A stretch of 50,360 nt of DNA. Origin: Rhizobium sp. Root1212. GTDB lineage: Bacteria; Pseudomonadota; Alphaproteobacteria; Rhizobiales; Rhizobiaceae. The stretch covers positions 73,121-123,480 of the forward strand of contig NZ_LMDA01000008.1 in NCBI RefSeq assembly GCF_001424985.1. The letters run 5' to 3'. Numbering within the stretch: the stretch's first letter is position 1; every line of letters starts with the position of its first letter. The position numbers were made by a program, and so were the translations under genes. Below the pieces are notes generated by a model. It was not told the DNA's origin and ran no database searches. It worked only from the letters and a program-made list of their open reading frames with translations. Shown in pieces: positions 1 through 7,940 of the stretch.

Positions 1-2
1 TC

Positions 3-173
3 GGCGCGTCGGGTGCCTACGTCATCAAGTGCGCGCCGCATTTTGGCATGGGCATGGCCGCCGTGATCGTCGTCGATGACAGCCCCGCAAACCTGGCAGC
101 CATCAAGGCGGCAAAGATGCCAAAGAAGGCGCGCGAAAGGGTCGATGCAGAGCTGCAGTCGCTGGGATTGTGA
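3..173 (+). CDS. Pseudoazurin, C-terminal part (cut by window start)
   Basis: Only the last 56 codons are present. They show the type 1 copper loop Cys-Ala-Pro-His-Phe-Gly-Met-Gly-Met. The Cys, His (+3) and Met (+8) spacing is that of pseudoazurin (Cys78, His81, Met86 in the family numbering). The C-terminal helix ([19 protein letters not shown]) is also typical. Pseudoazurins are periplasmic blue-copper proteins that pass electrons to copper nitrite reductase or other periplasmic acceptors. The start, signal peptide and remaining His ligand lie outside the window. The frame runs uninterrupted from base 3 to the TGA, so the gene is probably intact upstream. No denitrification gene is visible inside the window. 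Confidence 0.88.
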   Translation, partial: GASGAYVIKCAPHFGMGMAAVIVVDDSPANLAAIKAAKMPKKARERVDAELQSLGL

Positions 174-371
174 CGCGCGATTGTTGCTTTAGCCGGTCAC
201 GCATCAAGTTAAGCCCTTTTTCCGGGTAAGTTGCCAGATCGTCGGCCGTCTCCCAAAACATCCGGCGTAGCCACAGACCACGCTTGAATATCTTGAACGC
301 GTGCGCAATATGAACACGTGTTCCAATCTACGATGGTATTCTCGCATGGCTGTGATTAAGCATTGAAGTTT

Positions 372-1912
372 GGCTCTGACGCACTTTTGCTGAAGCGGAA
401 AGGCTACCGTACGCCTACCAATCGCGCCTGCAGCAGATCGCGTTTCTGACGGCGGCGAGGTCTCTTGCGACACCGCCTGCAAACGAACACACCAGGCTGT
501 CCTTTGCAGCATCAAGTCATTCGTCGAGCTTTCGTGCATTCTTCGAGCGGATCATGGATTGAAAGTCACCAATCGCTGCGCGCGCGATCACCAGCTCTGG
601 GACGTTCACTTCGATTGCAGCTACCAAGATGGCTTCTGCCTTTGCGAGGTCATCACGTGCAGTGGTCATCAGCGGGGCGATCACCCGTGCCGATGGCGTT
701 CTAGCGAGACCACTCTGATTAGCTTTTTCAGCAAGACGCCGGCGCTGAGCCCATTGCGATACGACACCGCTCTGCCCCGGAAAGCCTTTTGCCTTCATTT
801 CCCGCCAGAGCGCCAATGCGTTTCGCGCCCCTTCTTCCCAACGCCCGTTAAGCCAAGGCAGCCAGCTATCCAGAGAGCTGGACCGCGTTCGGAACACGTC
901 GAGACGTTGCCCCCTTAAAACGTCGCGAACGAGCTTCCGGCTATGGCCGGTTTGCCGCACAATCTGTCGAATGGAGGACCCTTTCTTCGACAGCTCGCGG
1001 ATCGCCTCGTTCGTTTCCCGGCGGCGTAGATATCCCTCATACTGGAGCTTTTCAGCGTATGTCAGAAGCTTGGGATCAACGACATTGCTGCCCACTGCCT
1101 GTCTGATCTGGCGCATAGACTTGCCGACAGCATCGAGGAAGGCCCGGCTGGAATTTTCCATCAGGTGCCAGCGATCCGCGATCTGCTCCGCGTCGGGTAA
1201 GGCTTTCGCGATGGCCTCGCCGTAGCCGCCGCCACGATCACGAGCGACGATCGATATCGATTGATGCTTGGCAAGCCACGATCGGGATGTATCCAACGCG
1301 CGATCCGGCAAGAGAGTGACAGGCCTGCGCCGCTCCAAGTCGCAAACGATTGTTCCGTAGGTCTGACCGCGCCTGAAGGCAAAGTCATCGATGCCGATGA
1401 CATTGAGATCGCCATGCTGATCAACCGTGCGACGGCGAACCACCCGCAGCAGCGTAGCATTGCTCACCGGCATCATCAGGCGATGGGCGAACGCAGAAGC
1501 AGGCCTGCCTCCGAGCGCCAAGCCAAGGTGATGGACAATCGTCTCAAGCCGCTAAGTGCGACGGCCATAGCGAGCTAGAACGTCCTTGTCGAACTGCTCG
1601 CAGAAGATACGCCTCCCACAAAGAACTGCATCGCACCAGAAGCGACGCGCAACGATCGCCAGCTCAACTCGCCGACCATCAAAGGGCAGATCAGCGGGCC
1701 GGCGCATATACTGACTTTGAATTCTGCGGCTCATCCGCCCGCAGTCCGGACAAACTGCGGAGAGATGGCGTGCTCGCAGCCGAACTAGAACACTGTCCGC
1801 GACAACTTCAACCTCATCGACTGCAAAGCCAGATGGTGCGAGACTCGCGATCGGAAACCGCTGTTGCATGAGCTGATCCTCCGGTGAATCAGCAGAATTT
1901 TCATCCGAGACC
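372..1912 (-). mobile_element. Decayed ISL3-family insertion sequence
   Basis: The element is bounded by imperfect inverted repeats: about 372-400 on the left (GGCTCTGACGCACTTTTGC) and 1883-1912 on the right, best matched over the TTTTGCTGA / TTCTGCTGA core. It carries a single reverse-strand transposase gene that is broken (see the pseudogene entry). The bases next to the two ends (TGAAGTTT and GCAGCAAA) do not match, so no 8-bp target duplication is visible. One flank may have rearranged. The right end lies only about 16 bases from the IS110-type element. Confidence 0.6.
402..1869 (-). pseudogene. ISL3-family transposase, inactivated
   Basis: The N-terminal part (1869 down to about 1552) has the ISL3 zinc-finger pair, CPDCGRMSRRI and a later Cys pair. 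An in-frame TAG follows GRRT at about 1552. Reading on in the same frame gives RLETIVHHLGLALGGRPA, the normal continuation, so this is a single nonsense mutation. The rest of the catalytic domain (NVIGIDDFAFRRG, IADRWHL) is readable to a second stop after KNARKLDE near 517. Beyond it, fragments LDAAKDSLV and DLAAVRNAI are followed, after a frameshift, by RDLLQARLVG, the normal C-terminus. About 40 residues that should carry the catalytic Glu (family motif NGQTEGQ) are missing. Two stops plus this deletion make activity very unlikely. Confidence 0.85.
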
Positions 1913-2008
1913 GCAGCAAAACTGATGGTGTGGAACGGCCCTTCGCACCGGCATCAAGGATGCCTATCGTGGTGACGCCAATCGCCACAAGACAGAAGGA
2001 ACCGTTCC

Positions 2009-3037
2009 ATAGAGAAGAGTACCACAATCGGACTGGATTTGGCCAAGTCGGTCTTTCAGGTCCACGCCATCACTGAAGGCGGGCACGTCGCTGTCCGCCG
2101 TGCCTTGCGGCGATCACAGGTGTTGGAGTTCTTTCGTCACATCGAACCATGCCTTGTCGGAATGGAAGCATGCGGGAGTGCCCACTACTGGGCCAACGCG
2201 ATCGGTGAATTCGGTCATATGGTGCGGTTGATGCCACCGGCCTATGTGAAGCCCTACGTCAAACGTAACAAGACCGATGCCGCCGATGCGGAGGCTATCT
2301 GCGAGGCGGTCACGCGTCCAACGATGCGCTTCGTGCCAGTCAAGTCACCGGAAGAGCAAGCCGCTGGGATGGTTTTGAAGACACGAGCGTTACTCGTACG
2401 TCAGCGCAGCCAGACGGCGAATGCGATGCGTGCTCATATGGCCGAGCTCGGGATCGTCGCCGCGACCGGCATGACCAGTATTGCAAAGCTCGTCGCCATT
2501 TTGCGCGACGATCGTGACGGTCGTCTACCAAACTCGGCCAGAGCTGCGCTTTTGGAGATGGCCGACCAGATCGAAAGGCTGACAGAAAGGGTTGAGGTGC
2601 TCGACAGCAAGATTATCGCAGCAGTGAAAGCCGATGACGCTGCTCGTCGGCTGACGACCATCCCCGGTGTAGGGTCAATCATCGCAGCAACCGTCCGTGC
2701 GGCTGTGCCAGATCCTGCAGCCTTTCGGACAGGACGGGATCTGGCTGCCTGGATCGGCATTACACCAAGAGCAAACTCCAGCGGAGGGAAGGAGCGGCTC
2801 GGCAAGATCTCGAAGCGTGGCAACAAGCAGTTACGAACGCTCCTGATCGTCGGAGCGACGTCGATCCTGAAACAGGCTCGCAGAGGTTCTAAGCTGCCCG
2901 GTTGGGTGGTGTCATTAATGGCGCGTCGCCCCTACAAGGTGGCAGCCGTGGCGTTGGCCAACAAGATGGCGCGCACAATATGGGCGCTTCTCGTCAAGGG
3001 CGGCACGTACCAAGCGCCGGCGATGGCAACGGCATAG
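2009..3037 (+). CDS. IS110/IS1111-family transposase (DEDD recombinase), start codon apparently lost
   Basis: The frame from TTG 2039 gives 332 residues with the N-terminal RuvC-like DEDD domain (VGMEACGSAHYW, RNKTDAADAEAI) and the C-terminal Tnp_20 domain (LTTIPGVGSIIAATV, GKERLGKISKRGN). The conserved first Asp sits in TTIGLDLAKSVFQVH, whose D is encoded at 2036-2038. That is upstream of the TTG, so the working protein must start earlier. The frame is open back to a stop at 1973, but it contains no ATG, GTG or TTG. ATA at 2009 stands where the ATG is expected, seven bases after AGGAA. I infer the native start mutated to ATA. The element may be poorly expressed, or ATA may be used weakly. 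Confidence 0.82.
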   Translation: MEKSTTIGLDLAKSVFQVHAITEGGHVAVRRALRRSQVLEFFRHIEPCLVGMEACGSAHYWANAIGEFGHMVRLMPPAYVKPYVKRNKTDAADAEAICEAVTRPTMRFVPVKSPEEQAAGMVLKTRALLVRQRSQTANAMRAHMAELGIVAATGMTSIAKLVAILRDDRDGRLPNSARAALLEMADQIERLTERVEVLDSKIIAAVKADDAARRLTTIPGVGSIIAATVRAAVPDPAAFRTGRDLAAWIGITPRANSSGGKERLGKISKRGNKQLRTLLIVGATSILKQARRGSKLPGWVVSLMARRPYKVAAVALANKMARTIWALLVKGGTYQAPAMATA

Positions 3038-3282
3038 GAACAGAATTCCCGGCGTTACTGCGTCGGGATAAAGTGGCAAGGTACGAAGCGTGATGAACCC
3101 GAGGGGCGATACCTCGATGTCGATCAGACCGTCTGACTCAATGCGCCTTCGAGCGCGAGAAAGTGATTAGGCGATCGACATCGCGGATCTCATCGTGGCC
3201 AGCGGTCGATGACCGCGCTAACAGGCCGGACATATGACTGCACCGTCCGACGGAGAATTACGCGACTACGACCTTGCTAACC
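3038..3282 (+). ncRNA. Non-coding right end of the IS110/IS1111 element, candidate bridge-RNA region
   Basis: There is no open frame of note here. IS1111-group elements are known to make a structured bridge RNA from the right non-coding end, which pairs with target and donor DNA to guide the recombinase. The position and length of this stretch, between the transposase stop and the terminal repeat, fit. Short self-complementary segments such as CCAGCGGTCGATGACCGCG are visible. No loop-target pairing was worked out, so this is an assignment by position only. Confidence 0.35.
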
Positions 3283-3295
3283 GGGCCGTTCCACA

Positions 3296-3847
3296 TATGA
3301 GTCAGAGCCGAAGAGCGACCCGCCTACTTCTGTGAGCGCGCGGTGCTTCGCCTCGGCCTGGAGATACTTGAAGGCTCTCGAGTGGTGTGGAGCAAGGCTT
3401 GTCAACCTGTCGGCGGCTTCGCGGTTCTCGTTTGGATCGCTTCGTGTCGTCGCAGTCGACAGTAGGACGGATCGTCCCTGATCTCGGGTTATCGTGACGC
3501 CGACGGCGGTCTGTCCTATGTGCTTTGGGAAGAAGTCGTTGAAGAATTCGGTTTTCCGAAATTCTCTCTCACTGACCATGTCCTCGGCCACGACGCCAAC
3601 GCCGATCGGTCTCACCGATGCTCCCTTCATCCAGGGATTGAGCGTGGAATAGTGTTTTGAATAACTGCCGAGCGAATCCGCGTCGAAGCCGGAACTCAGT
3701 CCCAGGTTCCGCTGCCGCGCGAAATATCGTGGAAGGCAAGCGTAGATTTCCCGTCAGGCAGAGTGTCGTTCAAACAGTCAAGAATGGATTTCCAGGTGCT
3801 TTCTCCAAGTAGAGCCGAATAGATCAGGTCGGTAAGCCGTTCATCTA
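3296..3847 (-). pseudogene. LuxR-type transcriptional regulator, interrupted main fragment
   Basis: Reading down from 3847 gives DERLTDLIYSALLGE, WKSILDCLNDTLPDG, TLAFHDISRG, then a one-base frameshift near 3708. It continues as NLGLSSGFDADSLG, STLNPWMKGASVRPIG, TEFFNDFFPKHIG. This is the N-terminal sensory part of a rhizobial LuxR-HTH protein family. The gene is broken three ways. The IS427-type element (3848-4696) separates the first seven codons. The frameshift breaks the sensory domain. The IS1111-type element removes everything after about residue 180, including the expected C-terminal HTH. The start is in the 4697-4732 entry. Family membership is inferred from characteristic phrases. 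Confidence 0.72.
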
Positions 3848-4696
3848 GGTCATGTTGACAAAGTGCCTTCTCAAATCAGCTGAGGTCTCATTCAAGGCTG
3901 TCTTTTAGGAGGCAGCGATGGCACGTGGAGACCTAACCGACGCGGAATGGCGGATCGTGGAACCGCTTCTTCCTGCAGAGCGTGGACGTAAGTCTCGCCC
4001 TTCCCATGATAACCGCCAGTTCATGAACGGAATGTTGCACGTCCTTCGGGTGGGCTGTCCGTGGCGTGATATGCATGAGCGATATGGAAAGTGGAATTCC
4101 GTTTATGTCCGGTTCCGTCGCTGGGCTGAGCAAGGAGTGTGGGATGCGCTCCTGGAAACGCTTGTGGAACTCGGCCTAACAGATGATTGGCAGCACATGC
4201 TGGATAGCACCACCGTTCGGGGCCATTCACAGGCTGCGGGCGCTAAAGGGGGACTCATAAGGAAGCTTTTGGTCGATCACGCGGCGGCTTTACGACAAAG
4301 ATCCATGCCCGAGCAGACGGTCAGGGACGCCCTCTTGGCTTTGTCCTGACGGGTGGCGAAACTTCCGATTATCTCGCTGTTCCCGATCTTCTCGCGATGC
4401 CGGTGAACAGGCCTCGTCGTCTTCTCGCGGACAAGGGATATGACGCCGACAGCATCCGCCAGGAGCTTCTATTTCACGGCACACGCCCGATTATTCCGCC
4501 GCGAGCAGGTCGCAAGAACCCGCCCGCTTGCGACTATCATGCTTATAAAGATCGCAATCGGATAGAGCGGATGTTCAATCGGATCAAACAGTTCCGCCGG
4601 ATCGCCACCCGCTACGACAAGACCAAAACGTCATTCGCCGCATTCCTGGCGATCGCCGCGACGAAGATATGGCTACCCCACTTTGTCAACATGGCC
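3848..4696 (+). mobile_element. IS5-family (IS427 group) insertion sequence
   Basis: The ends are GGTCATGTTGACAAAG (left, from 3848) and the complement of GGCCATGTTGACAAAG (right, to 4696), with one mismatch over 16 bases. A TA target duplication flanks it (3846-3847 and 4697-4698) inside the target CTAG, as is usual for the IS427 group. The 849-bp element lies in codon 7-8 of the LuxR-type gene: removing it with one TA restores the frame across the junction. It carries one transposase in two overlapping frames. Confidence 0.9.
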
Positions 4697-4699
4697 TAG
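3918..4699 (+). CDS. IS427-group transposase, two frames joined by -1 frameshift
   Basis: The first frame (3918-4349) starts MARGDLTDAEWRIVEPLLP and contains the first catalytic Asp in MLDSTTVRGH. The second continues, in the -1 frame from about 4250, as KEAFGRSRGGFTTKIHARADG, VLTGGETSDY, LLADKGYDADSI and RIERMFNRIKQFRRIATRYDK, with the second Asp and the Glu. The run AAAGGGGG at 4245-4252 lies exactly where the reading must shift. The IS427 group normally makes its transposase by programmed -1 frameshifting, giving here a fusion of about 260 residues. RBS AGGAGG precedes the ATG. The stop codon TAG (4697-4699) is not in the IS: it comes from the TA duplication plus the next G of the CTAG target. 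Confidence 0.87.
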
Positions 4700-4732
4700 G
4701 CTTCTTGTATATATCATAGCAACTACACCTCC
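4697..4732 (-). pseudogene. 5' end of the interrupted LuxR-type gene, with its ribosome binding site
   Basis: On the reverse strand GGAGG (4728-4732) is followed after ten bases by ATG at 4717, encoding M-I-Y-T-R-S-L. Joining this to base 3845 after removal of the IS and one TA gives MIYTRSLDERLTDLIYS, in frame with the main fragment. This fixes the native start of the regulator and shows that the IS entered a gene that was intact at this point. Confidence 0.75.
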
Positions 4733-4803
4733 CTGTTAGTCGCTAATCCTTCCAATTCCTTCGAGGCTAAGCTGTATCATCTTTTCGCTCACGCTCCAAT
4801 CGG

Positions 4804-5037
4804 GTGGTCTTCGGACTTGGAGGTGGTGTCTTATCCCTGAAGGGTAGCGGCGCGCTCGGCATGGCGGAAAGCTGGCCGACGGTGTGTATGTCAAGAATAC
4901 ACAGGCCGTTCACCGTTTTGGCGCTCGGCAGCAATCTCTCGCGCTGGGCGGCGACTCGGTTGTTCGACCGGCTGGATGGCCTTGGCGCGGTGCGTGAACT
5001 GTCCGGTCGCAGCGCGTTCCGGATTTATGGGCTGTGA
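4804..5037 (+). pseudogene. C-terminal helix-turn-helix remnant
   Basis: The last 35 or so residues read [39 protein letters not shown]. That is a winged-helix ending typical of rhizobial plasmid proteins of the DUF1612/RHE_PE00001 type and of Fic-associated HTH domains. The sequence upstream of about 4880 ([16 protein letters not shown]) does not look like the rest of such a protein, so only the end remains. It may be a remnant left by rearrangement at the IS cluster. Family assignment is weak. Confidence 0.4.
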
Positions 5038-5135
5038 CGACGCCGCCAGCAGAACTTGCGACGGCAGCAGAAGCGGGTTGGCAACGAACGGCGCGGAACA
5101 ACCGGTCATCCGAGACTGCGTCTGTCTTCCGCTGG

Positions 5136-6452
5136 TCATCTGCCGTCATGAAGAACCGGCCATTGAGAGTGATGTTTGTCAATGACGAAGACATGGCTAT
5201 GCCATCTACCACCGCCTTGAAGGTGAGGATGGTCAAGCTCCAGGTCCTCATGGGAATGCCTGAGTTTATTCGGGTCTTGTGATGGCCAGATTCGGGTTGC
5301 GACAACGACGGCCACGGCGGCGAGTAGTGCAAGTACCCCGAAAGTCGCGGGAAGCCCGATCCTCGCACCGAGCCATCCTGCTGCAGGATAGGTAATCAGC
5401 CAGCAGGCATGGGACAGGGCGAATTGGGCCGCGAACAACGACGGTCTGTCCTCTGGCTGCGATGACCTCCGAAGGAGACGACCGGACGGCGTCTGCGCCA
5501 ATGAATAGCCGAGGCCGAGGGCGAACCAGAGCGGAAGCAATAAGGTGTAACTCTGGACTATCGTGCCCAATAACAGCCCTATAACGAGAACCAGAGCCCC
5601 TGCCAGCATGGTTTTTCGGTCAGCGATGTCTTCGAGGACGCGCGGCAAAAGCATTGCCGCCACCATCGATCCACCGCCGAACGCTGCCAGCGCAAGAGCG
5701 GTGGCTCGCTGTGCAAAACCGAACTCCGACTGCACGAGGACGACCGTGTTGACAATGACCATCGATCCCGCGGCCGACACGGCGAGACTGAGAGCGAGGA
5801 GGCCACGCAGGCGGGGCGTTGCCAGATATATCTTCAGGCCGCGTGTAGTGCGATCGTAAATTCCACGGCGTTCGGAAGACTTCGGGCTTGGTAGAAGGAC
5901 GGAGACGACAAGCGCCGCCGAGCCCAAGAAGCCGACCACGGTTCCTGCAAACAGGTTGTGGAAGCTCATCACGGCCAACAGCGCCGCGGCCAGCATGGGG
6001 CTGATGACGCTTTCCAAGTCATAGGCGAGCCGGGAAAGGGAGAGCGCCTTCGTATAGTCCTTCTCCGCCGTCAGGACGTCCGGGATGGTTGCCTGGAATG
6101 TCGGGGTAAAGGCTGCCGAGGCCGACTGAAGCACGAAGATCAGGACGTAGACTTGCCAGACTTCGGTGACGAAGGGCAGGCATATCGCCACCGCGGCGCG
6201 GATGAGATCCAGCGCGACCAGCAGCGGCCGACGGGGCAGAACCTCAGCAAACGCTCCGGCGATAGGCGCGACGCTAACATACGCGACCATCTTGATGGCG
6301 AGCGCCGTACCCAGGACGGCACCTGCTTCCGCACCCGCGATATCGTAGGCCAGCAGGCCGAGCGCCACCGTCGCCAGCCCCGTGCCGACGAGAGCGATGA
6401 CCTGTGCCAGAAACAGGTGACGGTAGGTCCGGTTCTTGAGGACGTCGAGCAT
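5136..6452 (-). CDS. MFS metal exporter with His-rich tail (NreB/NrsD-like, probably nickel)
   Basis: This is a 438-residue major facilitator with about 12 hydrophobic segments, beginning MLDVLKNRTYRHLFLAQV. The C-terminal 45 residues after the last helix are rich in histidine (HSHEDLELDHPHLQ, RWHSHV, DKHHSQW). This is the hallmark of the nickel-resistance exporters NreB and NrsD, where the tail binds Ni(II). The gene starts nine bases after the stop of a CsoR/RcnR-family repressor gene, so the two form one operon. The likely role is efflux of Ni or Co from the cytoplasm across the inner membrane. The metal is inferred from tail and neighbour. A general drug exporter is the alternative, but less likely given the tail. 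Confidence 0.85.
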   Translation of the reverse strand: MLDVLKNRTYRHLFLAQVIALVGTGLATVALGLLAYDIAGAEAGAVLGTALAIKMVAYVSVAPIAGAFAEVLPRRPLLVALDLIRAAVAICLPFVTEVWQVYVLIFVLQSASAAFTPTFQATIPDVLTAEKDYTKALSLSRLAYDLESVISPMLAAALLAVMSFHNLFAGTVVGFLGSAALVVSVLLPSPKSSERRGIYDRTTRGLKIYLATPRLRGLLALSLAVSAAGSMVIVNTVVLVQSEFGFAQRATALALAAFGGGSMVAAMLLPRVLEDIADRKTMLAGALVLVIGLLLGTIVQSYTLLLPLWFALGLGYSLAQTPSGRLLRRSSQPEDRPSLFAAQFALSHACWLITYPAAGWLGARIGLPATFGVLALLAAVAVVVATRIWPSQDPNKLRHSHEDLELDHPHLQGGGRWHSHVFVIDKHHSQWPVLHDGR

Positions 6453-6461
6453 GGCCTTGTC

Positions 6462-6743
6462 TTACAGATACTTGGTAATGGACTTGAATTCGTCGAACGA
6501 CTGGCGCCGGTCGCGGGGAAGCGCGCCGAGCGTGTCTTCGAGGCAGTGGTCGAGGTGATCCTGGATCAGCGTCCGCTTGGCATTCGTGATCGCCTTCTCG
6601 ACCGCGTGGAGCTGTTGGGCGACGTCGAGACATGGACGCGCGGTCTCGATCATCGCGATGACGCTTTTGAGGTGCCCCTCGGCCCGTTTGAGCCGCTTGA
6701 CGATGTCTGGATGGGATCCGTGACGTTGTTCGTGCTCTGCCAT
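6462..6743 (-). CDS. CsoR/RcnR-family metal-sensing repressor
   Basis: This 93-residue all-helical protein (VKRLKRAEGHLKSVIAMIE, LDVAQQLHAVEKAITNAKRTLIQDHLDHCLEDTL) belongs to the DUF156 family. Cys38, His63 and Cys67 have the 25- and 4-residue spacings of the CsoR Cys-His-Cys site. Extra histidines at 4, 8 and 11 could supply the N-terminal ligand used by the nickel/cobalt sensors RcnR and InrS. Such proteins bind G/C-tract operators without metal and leave DNA on metal binding. An operator of that type lies just upstream (6753-6771). With the His-tailed exporter downstream, a Ni/Co sensor is the most likely role; a Cu sensor is possible from the ligand set. Confidence 0.88.
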   Translation of the reverse strand: MAEHEQRHGSHPDIVKRLKRAEGHLKSVIAMIETARPCLDVAQQLHAVEKAITNAKRTLIQDHLDHCLEDTLGALPRDRRQSFDEFKSITKYL

Positions 6744-6752
6744 ACCTTTTCC

Positions 6753-6771
6753 TATCCCCCTGGAGGGGATA
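6753..6771. promoter_or_regulatory. CsoR/RcnR-type operator
   Basis: TATCCCC-N5-GGGGATA is a perfect 7-bp inverted repeat with G/C tracts flanked by AT, the form recognised by RcnR/CsoR-family repressors. It lies ten bases upstream of the repressor start codon on the reverse strand. It would cover the promoter or early leader, giving autorepression of the repressor-exporter operon. Confidence 0.75.
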
Positions 6772-7075
6772 ATTCAATGGCTGTCTTTGCGGTCTTCCGC
6801 CAACGTGGCCTTAAGGAGGGTCTCACTGCGTTGCCCGCGCGCTATTTTCATGGACATTGTAGCCGCCGTCGTGGCGCGCGTCGCCATGTTGGTCTATTTG
6901 TGTCGGCGAAATGCGAGAACGAGGAGGGCGGCGGGTAAGTCGCGTCATATTCCTCAGAACATAGTGCTGGATTCTCGCGTTAAGGCCCGCTGTGGACGCC
7001 CGTCCTTCGGTGTCGACCTGATGGGTAGCAAATAGTCGAGATGCAGGACCGATCGTTGCGCGCGCTTGGAAGGGA
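6772..7075. other. Intergenic stretch without a recognised gene
   Basis: Short open frames occur on both strands, but none has a convincing start, length or recognisable motif. It must hold the promoter of the metal-repressor operon (left side) and the 3' end of the oxygenase transcript (right side). I see no clear terminator. Confidence 0.5.
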
Positions 7076-7873
7076 TCAGCGTCGGAAGATCACCGGGAAC
7101 CAATCGGTGCGCAACTGCTGACCCGGCTTCATCCCGTGGCCGGGGAAGGGCGGGGAGGTGCGCCCGGGGCGCTCGACATAGCGGGCATCGTCGCCCAGCA
7201 GACGCAGTGAAAAGGCGCGGCGGCGCGACTGGCTCTGATTGCCGCAGGCGCCGTGGAGCGTTTTGTAATTGAAGGCGACGGCGTCGCCGGGCTCCATTGC
7301 CCACTCCACAATGTTCATGCCCTCCGCATCCGGGTCAGGCACCGGCATGTAGACATCATCATCGGGATAGAAATTCTCCTCCGACAGCCAGCGCGTCGGC
7401 AGCACCGGCTTTTCCCAGAGATGCGAACCTGCCACGCAGCGCAGCGATGCCTCGCGCACCGGGTCGAGCGGCGACCAGAAGCTGATCGTCTGCTCACCCC
7501 CGACGAAATAATAGGGGGAATCCTGGTGCCAGGGGGTCGGTTTCGACGTTCCCGGCTCCTTGACCAGAACATGATCGTGGAAGACTTGCACCGTATTTGA
7601 CTGCATCAGATCGGCTGCAACTTCGGCAGCAGCCGACGTGCGGATCACCTCCTCGAATTCGGGAATGCGCTGCCAGTTGCAGTAGTCATCGAAGAAGCGG
7701 CCGCTATCGCCCGCCTTGAGGTTTTCGGCGGCATATTCCCCCGGCTCGGTCATGTTGGTCTCGACTCCCTGTCTCAGGGCGTCCACATGGTCGCGGAAAA
7801 GCCCCTTGATCAGCACCACCCCGTCGCGCTGGTAGCTGTCGATATGGTCCTGGGTGATGAGTGGATGCGGCAT
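7076..7873 (-). CDS. Phytanoyl-CoA dioxygenase (PhyH) family Fe(II)/2-oxoglutarate oxygenase
   Basis: This 265-residue protein has the double-stranded beta-helix iron site: His116-x-Asp118 in TPWHQDSPYYF and the distal His207 in YKTLHGACGNQS. The nearby RRRAFSLR supplies the 2-oxoglutarate-binding Arg. Length and order match bacterial PhyH proteins, which hydroxylate small substrates such as ectoine, amino-acid derivatives or phosphonates; here the substrate is unknown. It lies divergent from the LysR gene, with an IS1182 element inserted between them. A 13-bp motif just upstream recurs before the ABC importer operon, suggesting common control. I infer a role in catabolism of the compound imported by that system. 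Confidence 0.88.
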   Translation of the reverse strand: MPHPLITQDHIDSYQRDGVVLIKGLFRDHVDALRQGVETNMTEPGEYAAENLKAGDSGRFFDDYCNWQRIPEFEEVIRTSAAAEVAADLMQSNTVQVFHDHVLVKEPGTSKPTPWHQDSPYYFVGGEQTISFWSPLDPVREASLRCVAGSHLWEKPVLPTRWLSEENFYPDDDVYMPVPDPDAEGMNIVEWAMEPGDAVAFNYKTLHGACGNQSQSRRRAFSLRLLGDDARYVERPGRTSPPFPGHGMKPGQQLRTDWFPVIFRR

Positions 7874-7927
7874 GGCGGGCTTCCCTGTTGGCGGTACTCA
7901 AACCATGCCTCGACCCATTATTAACTT

Positions 7928-7940
7928 CCAATAATAACAG
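7928..7940. promoter_or_regulatory. Shared upstream motif, copy 1 (phyH side)
   Basis: CCAATAATAACAG stands about 55 bases upstream of the PhyH start. The same 13 bases recur at 11101-11113 upstream of the ABC importer operon. Together with preceding TTATT it forms a loose inverted repeat (TTATT-N7-AATAATAA). It is a candidate binding site for the LysR regulator encoded between them. The IS1182 element starts immediately after it. Confidence 0.4.

Larger units (their letters stand above)
1929..3295 (+). mobile_element. IS110/IS1111-family insertion sequence
   Basis: A perfect 13-bp inverted repeat, TGTGGAACGGCCC at 1929-1941 and its complement at 3283-3295, brackets a DEDD transposase gene. 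It also brackets about 245 bases of non-coding DNA 3' of that gene. IS1111-group elements have such terminal or subterminal repeats and a long non-coding right end, whereas the IS110 group usually lacks repeats. The right end interrupts the LuxR-type gene on the opposite strand: the last residues of that open frame (YVERPG) are encoded by the IS end itself. Exact outer borders may lie a few bases outside the repeats. Confidence 0.75.
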
